Assembly: GCA_028564675.1 (NCBI GenBank)
Contig: JAOVVO010000184.1
Coordinates: 1-64,000, forward strand
From: Onchocerca lupi
Lineage: Eukaryota; Nematoda; Chromadorea; Rhabditida; Onchocercidae
Reading direction: 5' to 3'
Length of the DNA stretch: 64,000 nucleotides
The notes beneath the pieces are model-generated. The model did no database searches and had not been told where the DNA came from. It saw only the letters and a list, made by a program, of their open reading frames with translations. This document shows, piece after piece, positions 36,511-49,466 of this stretch; the first letter of the stretch is position 1; each line of letters starts with the position of its first letter. A program made the position numbers and the translations under genes.

Positions 36511-37734
36511 TGTTGTTAAGCGAAAATTGATATAATAAGAAGTCTAGTCCAATATAATCTTTGGCCAAATTTTCAATATTTTTTTAATTTATTTATATCA
36601 AATTTTCCTTTCAATTACCTTTCATTATCTTTGCATTTTAATTTCCAATAACATCGAATAATTTTGCTCTTTAAGCACAAAATGTTAATGAATTAATGCT
36701 GAATTAATAATTCTATCAATTCGAACCAACTTATTTGAAACGAAATGTTATCAAATATCAGTTTACATTATCCATATCATATTTCAAAATTTTGCATTAA
36801 ATTTATCTTTATTGTACTTTGTAGATTGCTGAAACTTAAATTTTCTTATTAGAATACGACCAAGTTTCTGAAATTTCATCAAAAATTATATATTTAAGTT
36901 TTTTTCTTTCAATTCATTTTGCTTTTCTTTTGTATATTTTAGTTTTGAATTTATTGTTTTTATTCTCTGATCGATTATCTTCGCTATCTTCGTTTCAATG
37001 ATAACAAATTTTATTTTAAATCATTAATTTTTTTTATTCCAAACGAAATTTTCCTTATTTATTTTTATTTTTCTTTAAAAAATCGATTGAATGATGTAAT
37101 TCAAATTTTTAAAAGTAATATAAATTTTTTAGTATAAAAAAAATTTTGGAGGAAAAAAGTTTTATATATATTTCTGCATTGACATTTTTCTAATTTATAA
37201 AATCAATCGTTATCAAAAAAAAGTCAATTTTCAATCTTAGATTTATTTTAATTTAAAAAAAATCTCCCGGATGGATTCAGAATTTTCCGATTTCTGCTAA
37301 TACAATCGATTTTTCCGGTCCCATTGATCTCGTAGCTTGCTTTTTAGAATGATAATATTGATTACCACTTTTATCGGTAAAATTTAGGTACGCTATGGAA
37401 ATGTTCCAAAACATTCTAAACTTTTGATCTGAAAGAAATCAATAAATATTCAATTGAGAAGATACCATTAAATAAATCAGAATCAAGAAGACTATGATAA
37501 TTCAGATTCATTCTTTGATGCAATTAACACGATTCCACTTCTTTCACGTTTTGAGTTCATCACGTACGTGTAATAAAACGAACATTAATAGCAGAGAGAA
37601 TTTTATCGACCGACTAATTACATATTTCTATTATTTAGTATGATTATTGCATTTTATCGATTCGTTATTTTTCACCTCTGCCGAATAATCAATTAACTCT
37701 TTTCTCTGATTTTAATACAGTACTCTCAGTTTTA

Positions 37735-38060
37735 ACGAATTTTGCCATAAAGTCTTAATCAATCTTGCTGTAAATGCCATAAATTCCAATGGATCTTATT
37801 ATCAATGTCATACATTTTAAAGAATCTTAGTGCCGTAACTTCCAAAAGAATCATTATTATCAGTGCCCTGAATTCTAACAAATTTTTTAAATCAGTATCA
37901 CAAATTTTAATGAAATATGTTGAATCATGAGTACTGTAAATAGAAGAATACTGTAAAATTCTGATGAACGATGATTGCTATAAATTCAAAAAATTTTGTT
38001 GTCTCAGTTGCCATAAATTCTACGAAATCTCATTGTCAATATCATCAGTTGTAACGTCAA
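37735..38060. repeat. Degenerate array, about 37-bp unit
   Basis: Roughly eight diverged copies of a unit like GCCATAAATTCCAATGGATC followed by TTATTATCAAT. Later copies read GCCGTAACTTCCAAAAGAATC and GCCATAAATTCTACGAAATC. Confidence 0.65.
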
Positions 38061-38130
38061 TGTCGTAATTTATTGTTATCATAGATCTTTATATAGATCT
38101 GATCAACAATGAATGAATGAATATAATAAG

Positions 38131-38375
38131 GTACTGTAATAAGGCCTACACTCCATTTGATATGAGATACTGTAAATTTGAATGTAAGGTATTGTAAGAA
38201 GACCTAAATTTCATTTGAATATGCTTTACTGTAACAAGGTTTACGTTTCATTTGAAAATGACGCACTGTTACATTTCATTTGAATATCAAATATTGTAAC
38301 AAGGCTTACGTTTCATTTGAATATGATATACTGTAACAAGGCTTACATTTCATTTGAATATGGTATACGGTAACT
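38131..38375. repeat. Tandem array, 37-bp unit, about six copies
   Basis: The unit starts TACTGTAACAAGGCTTACGT and continues TTCATTTGAATATGATA. The last three copies are nearly identical and the first ones are diverged. It follows directly on the 37735-38060 array with the same period. Confidence 0.85.
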
Positions 38376-38574
38376 GTTTATTGAGAATATTAAAGGTAAA
38401 ATAAGATGAATACTGGAATGATAATGAATGAAATAATAGAAAACTATAATGACCTTCAACAAAATTATGCTCAATTAAACATTCTGAGGTTCTGGCGCAT
38501 GCAATTAATTACTTTTACTGTTGTAGGGAGGAAAAAAAAAAAAACTTATTTGTGTCATTTTCCTTCCTAAAATA

Positions 38575-39156
38575 ATTTAACATAAAATGACAGTTAATAC
38601 TATTTGACAATTTACAAAACTTTATTCGCTTAGGAACGATCCGGTTTATTTCAACCTTTTTTTTTTTTTCGTGTTTAATTTTATCATCAAATATTAATCA
38701 TATTTAATTTGACGCAAAAATGACATTTAATTTGACATAAAATGACAGTTAATTTGACGTAAAATCATCAAAATTATAGAAATTTATAGGAATTTATTTG
38801 ATTAGGAATAATCCGGTTCAATTCAAATTTTCTAATTTCAATTTTAATCATCAATTGTTACTGATATTTAATTTGACATAAAATGACAGTTAATTTAGCG
38901 TAAAATCATTAAAATTATAGAAAATTTTAACAGGAATTTATTCGATTAGGAATGATCCGGTTTGTTTTAGCTTTCTTTTTTTTTTTTTTTTTTTTTTTTT
39001 AAATTCAATTCGATGAACAGATATTATTGACATTTAATTTGACGTAAAATTGTCAACTTTATAAAACATTACAGGAGTTTATTTGATTAGGAATCGGTTC
39101 ATTTCAAAATTTCCATTCAATTTTTTCATCAAATATTAATGACATTTAATTTAACT
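38575..39156. repeat. Four-copy tandem repeat, about 130-bp unit
   Basis: Each copy carries, in order, AAAATGACAGTTAATTTGAC, AAAATCATCAAAATTATA, a TTTATTYGATTAGGAA word, a TCCGGTT word followed by a T run, and TTAATGACATTTAATTTGAC. One copy has a T(30) insertion near 38980. Confidence 0.8.
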
Positions 39157-39158
39157 AT

Positions 39159-39358
39159 AAAATCATCAATACGTGCTTACGACACGTACAATATTTTTGC
39201 TTACTAAAACGTGGAATATTTTTGTAGGACACGTATTTACGATACGTGGAATATTTTTAAAATCATCAATACGTGCTTACGACACGTACAATATTTTTGC
39301 TTACTAAAACGTGGAATATTTTTGTAGGACACGTATTTACGATACGTGGAATATTTTT
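39159..39358. repeat. Near-exact tandem duplication, 100-bp unit
   Basis: 39159-39258 and 39259-39358 read the same base for base as far as I can compare. The unit contains several ACGTG/CACGT words (ATACGTGC, GACACGTAC, AACGTGG, ATACGTGG). The lack of divergence suggests a recent event. Confidence 0.92.
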
Positions 39359-39977
39359 GTTTACTAAACGTAGAATATCTGATTTACTAAATGTACGATA
39401 TCTTTGTAGATGGATTATTTTGGTAGACTATTCACAATACCTTCTAATTAATTTCTTTTAATGCAAAAATTAATTAAGCCAATAGTTCAATTTTAGCAAA
39501 GCATTATAGATTCATATATGTAAATAGCCAATGACTAAAATTGAGGTCAAATCATCCATAGGTCAAAGTTCAAGTATACTTTTGTCGCCTTTCATCTCGA
39601 TTTCAATTAACAATCATTTTCATTAATTCCCAATTTAAACAAATTCTTTCTAAAAAATCTTTTTTTTTTTTTTCTATTCGCTTTTATTCTTTCTAATATA
39701 TGACAGATGTTGAAAATTTACCAGATTTTCTCATCTTCTAACAAAATTGCACTCTTCAAATATGCTTAATTATTTAATTCTAGACAGATGGTTGTTCGAG
39801 CTTTATCTCGCAAGTACTTGCGATCTTTTCAAGTACCATAGAAAGCTTGATATTTGTTAATTAGAAAAAGCGAAGGACATTTTGCTTCTTCATTACATCC
39901 ATAAAATAATCATATTTATGAATTTCAAAAAAAAAAAAAAAAGAAAATTATGAATTCGAAGCTTTTTTTTTTTGAAC

Positions 39978-40008
<31 letters not shown>

Positions 40009-41106
40009 GCAATATATATTACTAAAAGAAAAAAAAAAAGTGATGAAGAATTTTGTGAATTATGAAAAATTTTCTTCTATTTCATCAAATTTTTTTTTTT
40101 TTTATTTTCACAATAAATTCTAGTGCGAATTTTTTTTGAATTTTATTTGTTACTCAGTATTTTGAATTAGAATTTTTGAATTTCAACAAGCAAACTAAAT
40201 TAGCATTATTGTAATTTTGATGATAAATTAATAAAAATTTTTGGACGATGATTTCGTAAAATTTTTGAAAATCAAAATTTGAAAGAAGGAAGGAAAGGAT
40301 AATTGAAAGAGAGGTAGGTTGGATTTAATTTTATAAAGCCTGAATAATGATAGGCTTGAATATTTTTTCAAACTTTGATTGAAATTGGGCGAGAACTAGG
40401 AATTTTGACTTTTCATCTATAAATTTCCATAAAAAGTTTTTCTATTAAAATTTTATTCAATAAAACTTTCAGGTATATCAATTATTTATTATTTAAAAGT
40501 TCTTTTTTTTTTTGTTTGCTGCAATTTTATTTGGAAAATATTAAAATTCAAATTAAATTTGATAAGTTTTGAACTTTTTTTCTGAAAAAAATTTGCAGTC
40601 ATTTTTTTTTCTCTGTGATTTTTGGATGATTTTTTATGATATTTTTCAGTTAAATCTTACTTAATAAATGAATTTAAGTTATTAAATTCTTCTTTTGAGA
40701 CTTTATTGATATGAAATCAAATTTATTAAATTTAAATATAAAAACTCAAATTGAAATTATATATTTGTTTAGTTCTTATGAAACTAAAAATCATTTGGAA
40801 GGATTTTTTTCTTTTTTTTTCTCAGTTGTTCGTTAATATTAAATCTTATTAGAATATGGAATATAGGCAAATGAGCAGTTAGGTCTATTATTGCTTGGCC
40901 AGAAAACTAGGCTTAGGCCTATTAAATGTTCCGTTCTTTCCTGTCAAATCTTGTCCTCTTCTTTCCTGTCTTTTCAATTCCTTCGCTTTCTTTTCAACCC
41001 AATAAGAATCGATGATGATGATGATGATAATGAGGTTGATTGTCGCTTTCAACACATTTATATGCCCAGTTTGTCATGCCATATAACTCTCCTTTTAGGC
41101 CTAATC

Positions 41107-41160
41107 ACAAATAAACATTCTTGGCCAAAGTATGAACTTTGGCCAAGAATGTCTATTTGT
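41107..41160. repeat. 25-bp hairpin with 4-base loop
   Basis: Arms 41107-41131 and 41136-41160 are reverse complements with a single mismatch, around ATGA. The inner 17 bp (starting ACATTCTTGGCCAAAGT) are perfect. It lies in a locally GC-richer patch with repeated TTGGCCA and TTAGGCCTA words (40890-41100). Confidence 0.85.
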
Positions 41161-42289
41161 TCCATTATAAACTGTGCCTTTTCTTATTATCACTTTCATT
41201 CAATCATCACAAATATTTCAAAGGAATGTAACTTTTTCAAATCAATTATTTTTCAATTTTTCAAATTCATTTCTCTTCCTGAAATGACAAGAAATTGATT
41301 AATGAAAAAAAAAATTTTTTTTTTTAAATTAACTAATCATTTTTTTTTCCAAATTATGTACAGGATTTTTTTTTTTTGAAAAATTTAAAAATTTTAATTT
41401 TTTATTTTCATCAAAGAAAATTGATGAATTCTGAAAATGATTGTGATCGATTATTCAATCAAATTCAATCATTAGTCATATTTTCAATGAAATTGATAGG
41501 AAATTATCAGAATTCTTGCAAAATTAAATTAAATGTTGAATATTAAAATTAAACATCAATAATAAATTTTTTTTTTTTCAACTCTAAAGATGACAATTAA
41601 ATCTCAAAATGTGAATCGAAAATGTGATCTTCAAAAAAGCGATTGCAACCCATTATTGCTAGCGAATTTGCTTAATTGAATTAAAAATATGTAATTATTT
41701 ACTTGAAATAATGATGGATAGTTTGATGTAAAAGTTTGAACAAACAGGCTGTTCATCAGTAATAGTTGACATGCAGAAATGTCGTCGCTTGTCGCAACTT
41801 TTACGATCGATTTCATTGCGTATACCATTGATACATTGCTACTATTATTATTAACTACAATTATTATTGCTTTTCTAAAATTTATTTTTGAAATTTTTAT
41901 TTTATTAAAAATTATTATTTGCACAAGAAAGAAATGATCCATAGCATTGATTAACTAATGATAAATGATAAGTAAAAAACGATAATTATAATGATACGAT
42001 AAATGTAATGATAATGAGTACTGATAAATGATGAAAATTGATGAAAATTATGGCGCGATAGTAAATATTGTTATCATTATTTCTTAATAATAATGATAAT
42101 TGTTACTTAATCATTCATTATTTTGTATGCTAGAAATTTGTCAACATAAGATTACTCGTGATAATAATTTTAAAATATCAATAATTTAATTCAATTACTG
42201 AATTTCAGTCATTTAACTTTCCATACTTTGACTTTTTTTTCTTTCTTTTTTCTTTTTATTGTGGAGTGATATATGATGGAAAAAACAAA

Positions 42290-42570
42290 ATCCATTCATA
42301 TGAAATTAACTCAGAATCTACTTACATAGAACTTGTTCAGAATCCACTCAAACGGAATCCACTCATATAGAATTTGCTCAGAATCCACTCATATGGAATC
42401 TACCAAGAATCCACTCATATAGAATTTGCTCAGAATCCACTCATATGGAATCTACCAAGAATCCACTAATATATAATTTGCTCAGAATCCAGTGAAATGG
42501 AATTTAATAAGAATCTAATCGTATGGAATTTGTTAAGAATCCATTAATATAGAACTTTACTCAGAATCCA
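42290..42570. repeat. Tandem array, 28-bp unit with 54-bp higher order
   Basis: The unit AGAATCCACTCATATRGAAT is followed alternately by TTGCTC and CTACCA. The 54-base pair of units recurs almost exactly in the middle of the array and decays at both ends. Confidence 0.88.
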
Positions 42571-44481
42571 TTCCGAATTTAATTTATTTACTTCTATGAA
42601 AAGTTTATGATTTTATAGAAAAAATTTGTGATTTCAATGCAAGTAATTTTACTTAAATTTTGATACAAAAAAAAAAAAATTTCAAAAAATTCACGGAAAT
42701 TTTCTTTTTTTCTTTTTTTTTTTTAAAATTTTGGAATAAAAAAAATTTAAAAATTACACATTACAAGTAGTAATGTTGTATGCTAATAATTTTCCTCTTT
42801 TCTTTTTTTTTCATTACGAAATATAAAGATTATTTGGATGAATAAATTTGATTGAGAAAATTGCTTGAAAAATTATTATTTTTTTTTTTTTTTTTGACAA
42901 TGAGCAAAAAGTATTTTCTGGATGAATGCGAGAGTTTGCACAGGAAATTATTAACAATGGGAACCAGAATATTGCTCTTGCTCTTGGCCAAAAAGGTTTA
43001 AAAGGCTTGATTTTGGGTCCAAAGAGGGTTGAAGGGCCTGATTCCGGTACTTAAAAGCTTTCTGTTCACCTCTAAATTCAAGAGATCACTAATTGTTGTT
43101 CACATATTTGGGACACTGAACCACTTTCATTTGACCATAAAATCATTTTTACATTATTTACAACATTTTCTAATTGTTGAAAATTATTATTTAGGACAAT
43201 TTTTAGGCCATTTAGGATTAATTTTAGGTTTTTCTAGATTTTTTAGATATTTTCCGCATTTAATTAAGAGTGAATTTATTAGTGAAATTTAAGTACAGAA
43301 GATACTTTCCGGTATGATTAATTTGAAATTAAATATCGAAGAAATTTGGATTAAATTAAAAATTAATCAATATTTAAGTAATCGAAATTTAAGTAAAGAG
43401 AATATTTGGTGATATTTCTTCATTTTATTTATAAACATACAGTATGATTAATCTCAATTTAAATACAGAATTTTGATGATATTCCCTTCGTTTCATACAA
43501 TAGATTACTTACTTTTCTAAATTATTGATTGAAAAGTTTCGATAAATTTAAATTTTTAGTTAAAATTTCAATTAAAGTTTAATGAAATATATTGAAGTTG
43601 CATTAAGTAAAGTTTAAAATATTTTGCTCAGCAAAGTTTTCGAACTTATTAAAATGCTTAATTTATTAAATGGATTTATTATGAATTAGTCTCTTTGCTA
43701 TTGAAGTGTTCCTCAATTTTCTCTTGGCCATAATTTGCTTGGCTCTTATTTGATTAAGCCAAGATTCATTTTCGAAGAAAGGAAAAGTTCATTCTGCCAA
43801 GTATTATCATTAATTGACTGACTTCTTCCTAATTTATCTTTTTTCGATATTTCGTTCTTTCAATTTTGATAGAAATAATTTACCATATTCACCTTATTTA
43901 ACAATCAATAAATTTTTTACAACATTTTTTTGTTATGTTTGATTTAGAATTTTTAATTAATTCGAATTTTTTAGAATTTTTGATTAATTTAGAATTTTTA
44001 ATCATTCAAATCTTAATGATTTTCTAAATTTAACTTAAAAATTGGATTTTCTTTTTAATTGGGTTTTTTAAAAAGAAAAAAAAACTGGATTTTCTTTTAA
44101 TATTTATTTTAAAAATTGGATTTACTGAATTTAACCGTTTTTAATTTGAAAAGGAAATTCTAAAAGAAAATCTTTCAGTAACAATATAATTGAAAGCTAA
44201 AGTAAGACAACTGTTTTCTGAAAAAAAATTCTTTTTTTTTTGAATAAATATTGAATAATTCGAAATTATATTGCTTGATATTTAAAATATGGGAATAAGT
44301 AAATTCATTCTTTATTTTAATTATTCAATCAATAATTTGAATATAATTTTTACTGAAAAAAAAAGGAAATAAAAAATAAACTGCAATTTTTTGAGTATAA
44401 AAGTTAACACAAGTTAAAAAAATTACATTTTATTACTTTTTTTTTTTGTTGTTGATGAATAATAAAAAAATTATTTTAAAA

Positions 44482-44681
44482 CATGAAATGAATTATGGAC
44501 ATATATATGTAGATTAATATTAAATTTTGAATATTAATTGATATAATTTTTGATTAACATTAAAAATTTTATAATTCATTTCATGAAATGAATTATATAT
44601 ATATGGAATATGGATTAGTGTTAAATTTTGAATATTAATTAATATAATTTTTGATTAACATTAAAAATTTTATAATATTGG
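44482..44681. repeat. Two-copy tandem duplication, 100-bp unit
   Basis: CATGAAATGAATTAT begins each copy (44482, 44582). The following ATTAAATTTTGAATATTAAT and GATTAACATTAAAAATTTTA segments match closely. Confidence 0.88.
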
Positions 44682-45082
44682 TACTCGTCTGGTACTGGTT
44701 GATAAAATTTTATTAAGGAAAATTGAATTTAATTCAATTCATTCATGCGTACATCGTAATTTCAATTTAAATTTGAATAAAATAAAAATATTCAATTATA
44801 AAAAATGATAATCGAAATTCTTCCTGAAATAATCATTTTCTATTGCTAGAAAAGAATGTTGAAATTTCAATAAAGTCTTCGTTTTATTGTTGATTGCATT
44901 CATTGTTCATTTCTTCGAGGTCAAAGGTCATTCTGGTTCATTTATTGTGCTACTCGAATTGATTTGCAAGTGTTCATAGTGATATTCAAATGATCGTTTA
45001 TTGACTTTCACATATTATTATGATTATTATGATTGGAATAATTTAAATTTTTGATGATTTTTTTTTCCTTTTTTCTTTTCAG

Positions 45083-48000
45083 AATTAGTACGAAAATCAA
45101 ATGATTTAAAATCTGAACGAAAATTTCAACAAGAAGGAGCAGAATCTGAAATTCAGGGAGAAAAGGAACCTGAATCGAAAATGGTACCAAAACCATATGA
45201 TGATCTATTTATTGAACCAGCTGGTGATTATGATATTGTTTATGCTGATTATAATGCAACGTTAGTTTTTTTTTTTTTTTTTCGTTTTTTATCGATTTTT
45301 ATCAATTTAATTTTTGTAAAATTTTTGAAATTCTTTTCGAGAAATTATATTTTTCTCAAATATTTATCCTGTCAAAAGTTTAAATAATCATTTCTATTTC
45401 AATTTTTTTTTTTTTTTTTTTTTTTGTAAATAAAATTTGAGGGTTAAATGAGGCATAAAATGCTCTATCAATTTACTAAAATATTGTTACAATTTTAAAA
45501 TTTTATTATCACTAAAGAAAAATTTAATAATTGAAAATTTTGTACTTAATAAATGAAATTTTTACAAAATTTAAGGACATCAGTTTCTCTTTCTTTCTTT
45601 GTATTATGAGTAAATATTACCTGTTATCTAATATTATCAGTTGTGTCAGAGGTCACAGGTAAGTATGAGTAATGTTTATATTATTGAAACTGATAAATAG
45701 GTTGATTTTATCAATAATATGTTAATTTTAAGTATTACCCATGATCTAGGAGAGTCATGGGTTATTTGTAAACATAAGTAAAATTTGTATTGCTATTGAA
45801 AGTGATAGGTTTGATAGTTGATTTTGCATATGATATATTGGTTTTACAATTTTACTCTGTTATCTGTTATCTGAACTTTGACCTTTACGTAAACGATGTA
45901 ACGTCAAACTCTTCAAGAATATCAATTAAATAATCCTGCCATATCAGAAGACTGTTTCTACCTAAGGAATCCTACTCTATTAATACAAAAAATACCGGAA
46001 CTAAAAAAAAATCGGAATAATATTTAAAATATCGGAAAATAATACTGAGCGCCAATTAATCCCGCTTTTTGAGAATATGCAAGAAATTCTCTTTTAGTCC
46101 CGGAAAATACCGGGACTGAATGTAATATTGAGCGCTATTCAATTAAATATTAAACTTAATGAATATTCAAATTTATTCATTACTGTATGCTTTTATTTTC
46201 CGAAGGACGATGTTATTAACAATATATGTTGATTGTTACGACTTTTTATGGTAGAGGGCGGAGAAGTTGCGAACTTTTGCAATCTCTTACCGTAATCCTT
46301 TTGATTACTGTCATCTTTTGAAAAATGCAAATTATCAATTATTGAATTGAATAAATTAATTTAGAAAATAACTTTTTTTTTTAAATTTATGCTTTGATAG
46401 AATAAAAGTTTGAGAATAAAGTTTTCGAACTAATAAATTTGAAAAATAAGATTGCTATTTTATGGATTGGTTTAAATATATTGTCAAAAAAATTATTAAC
46501 TCTAAGCGTTTTCTTTCTTTTTTTTTAATATTTTCAAAATTTTTAGCATTTTAAGTAACATTTTCCAAGTATTACCTGTAATTTAAATTACCTATTGTTT
46601 TTTAGGTATATCTAATATGTCACAGGTAAGTATGAGTAATGTATGACGAATATTTACCATAGATATGTAAAAGTATCGTTTGGGTAATTTTATGTTTACT
46701 CATATTTTATAATTCAATGCTAAAAATTTGAAATATAAAATGTGACGATTAAAATTTATAGAGATAATTTTAAAGCTATTTCTTATTGTAATTGTTGTAA
46801 AATTTAATAAATAACATGAATATTGCGAATTCGCTAATCATTTTTTTTTTTTTTTTAAGCGCAGAAAGCGCTAACGAACACTTACGGTAATTATTATGAA
46901 ATTAAACAGTTAACGTAAATAAATTGCAAATTTGTTAACAACTGGTTTTTTTTTTTTTTTTTTTTTTGATACGCAGAGGTCGTTAACGAATACCGCTCAC
47001 CGCAGCTATTGCGAAGTTTAATAGATGGTATAAATAAATTGCGATGTTTGTAAACGAATTATTTTTTCATGCGTAAATGCCGCTGGCAAAACTAAGAAGA
47101 AATGTTGTAAAAATGGTTAAAAATAAGTAAATTTTTTTTAAAATATAGTCTTTAAGCGGCCAATTATTGAATATCAAGCACAATAAAATGTTTGTTGTCA
47201 TTTTTTTCCATCCAAATTACGATTATTGTTATTTAATACAAATTGAAAAATTGCAAAAACAAAAAAAAAAAAAAAAACTGAAAGAACTGATAACTATTTA
47301 TAATTCTTTACCTTTAAATTTCTATTCATGATATTAATTATTATGAAATTTAATGAAAATTTTACATGAAATTAAATCAAATTGACATTTTTATATATAA
47401 TTTCAATACATAAAAGAAATCAATTTGAGAAAATTATAATTCCATCTTATGCTAAATTCAATTCCCATAATAAAAATTTTTTGAAATATAATTTTGAAAA
47501 AAAAAAAAAAAATTTCATCATAATATTATCATAATAATGTCATCAACTTGATGTCATCAACTATTACGTAAATATTGATATCATTTTCATAATTTGTTTA
47601 GGAAAGTTTTCAAAATTTCAGATAATTTTTTTTCCTGCAAACATTAATCTGATAATAATGATAAGAATTTAAATGAGTTTAATTGAATTTTGTATCAAAA
47701 ATTTGAACATCAGAAGGTATCAAAAGCATTTTAACTTCTAAATTGGATTCAATTTTTCTAAATTTCAAATTTTTGTTACAAAAATAATATTTAAAAAATA
47801 ACGATAATTGTTTTGAATATTAGCAAGAATGATTTTGATCAATATTTTAGATGAAAGATCATCTCACTTCATTCGAAATTAAAATCAAAAATTCAATGAG
47901 AAATGGATTTAATTGACGATATGATTGATTGATGAGATTTTTTTGTTCATTTTGAAAAATTTTTGAATGCAAAAATTTGTGGATGAGAAGTTGTCTTTAA

Positions 48001-49435
48001 TAATTAGTGATTTTTGATTTGATTGAGCAATTTGCAAATATTTCAAGAAGACAGGCAATAGAAGTCCAGTTAAGCCAATTTGCCAGGTTTTGCTAATTAA
48101 TTAATTAAAATTAAAAAAATATATTAATTGGATATACATATGAAATTTTTTAGGTATTAATTGGGTAATAATATAGATAATATTTTATAAGTAATAATAT
48201 AGGTATTGAAAAGATAATATATAGGTAATGATTACTTTTTCTGAATATTATTCCTTTTCAATAATTTTTTAATAATTCATATTCGTTAAAATTTTAATTC
48301 TGCAAAAATTTTAATTAAATTAAATTGCGAATTTGTTTAATTCTAGGAATATATGAAATATTTATACGAATTATTACATGATGAAGAAAATGAACTAGAA
48401 CTTGACCTTAGATCTTATCCTGATCTGATCTGCAAATATTCATTAGTAGTAGCTGATCAAGAAAATCAAAATTTCATTCTGATTTGATTTACAAATATTC
48501 ATCAGTAGTAATTGATCAGCAAAAACATGACCCGAATGTGACCCGAAGTCTTAGGCTAACAAAACGAACATGACCCGAAATTTTAGATCAGCAAAACGAA
48601 TGTAGTCCGAAATTGTCTTATTCTTTCTAATGTGTAAAATATTGATTAGTATTAGTTGAAGTAGACCTGATTGACCTCAGGTCAGTCAATAGTTAGGATG
48701 TAAAATATCGATCCATTAATTTAAAAATATTGATTACTTTGTCGTATTTATATCACATTGAATGAAATGGCTAACATTTCCTTAACAATTGTTTACTTTT
48801 TTGCTTCTTTTTGTTGACATCTTTCGTTATTCTATAGAGAAACATTATAAAATTATTTATTCTAAAATAAAATTTAAATTTTAAATTATTTGAAATCAAC
48901 AAAATCAATCAGACAATAATCGCTAAATAAATCGAAATATCGCATGAAGAAGCGACAAAAAATTGTAAAATTGATGGGATAATTTTTGGAACATATCTAT
49001 TTATGAATAAGATAGAGTAAAATAGGATAAGTTGCGGGTAAAATCCGGGTAGGATAAGAAATAAGTTTCGATTAGATCGTAAATAAATCAAAATATTGAA
49101 TGATCAAGCGATAAAATTGCGACATTGATGGAATAATTTCTGAAACAATACATATATACATATATGGGTAGAGCAGAGTAATCGTTGGGTGGTAGGTTTC
49201 GGGTAGAATTCAGGTAGGATTAGGGTAAGTTTCGAATAGATCACTTTCAATAATAGATTCTCTCAAAAATGGATTCTGGAGTGGATAATTTCTGGAAAAT
49301 GGATTCTGGAGTGGATAATTTCTCCACATATGGGTAGAATTGGGTAAACTTTGGGTAGATTTAGGATAGTGAAAAGGATAAATTTGGGGTAAATCAAATT
49401 TCAGCCTAGCAAATAGATCGCTTTTTCAAAAGTAA

Positions 49436-49466
<31 letters not shown>

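Larger units (their letters stand above)
18670..45082. other. 26-kb gap with no supported gene; holds or precedes the ROR 5' end
   Basis: Between the pump and the first recognised ROR exon I find no exon chain. The stretch is AT-rich, with T or A homopolymers of 15-33 bases, microsatellites, many 2- to 4-copy local duplications (listed separately) and hairpins. Short exon-like islands at 23377-23502 and, on the minus strand, 28604-28732 have no partners in phase. The ROR exon at 45083 begins with an acceptor, so a signal-peptide exon and promoter must lie somewhere upstream, in this gap or further away. Confidence 0.5.

Noticed and set aside
40891..41298. 135-residue ORF with an Asp run
   Set aside because: It crosses the 25-bp palindrome and a GAT microsatellite, has no recognisable domain and no conserved-looking segment.
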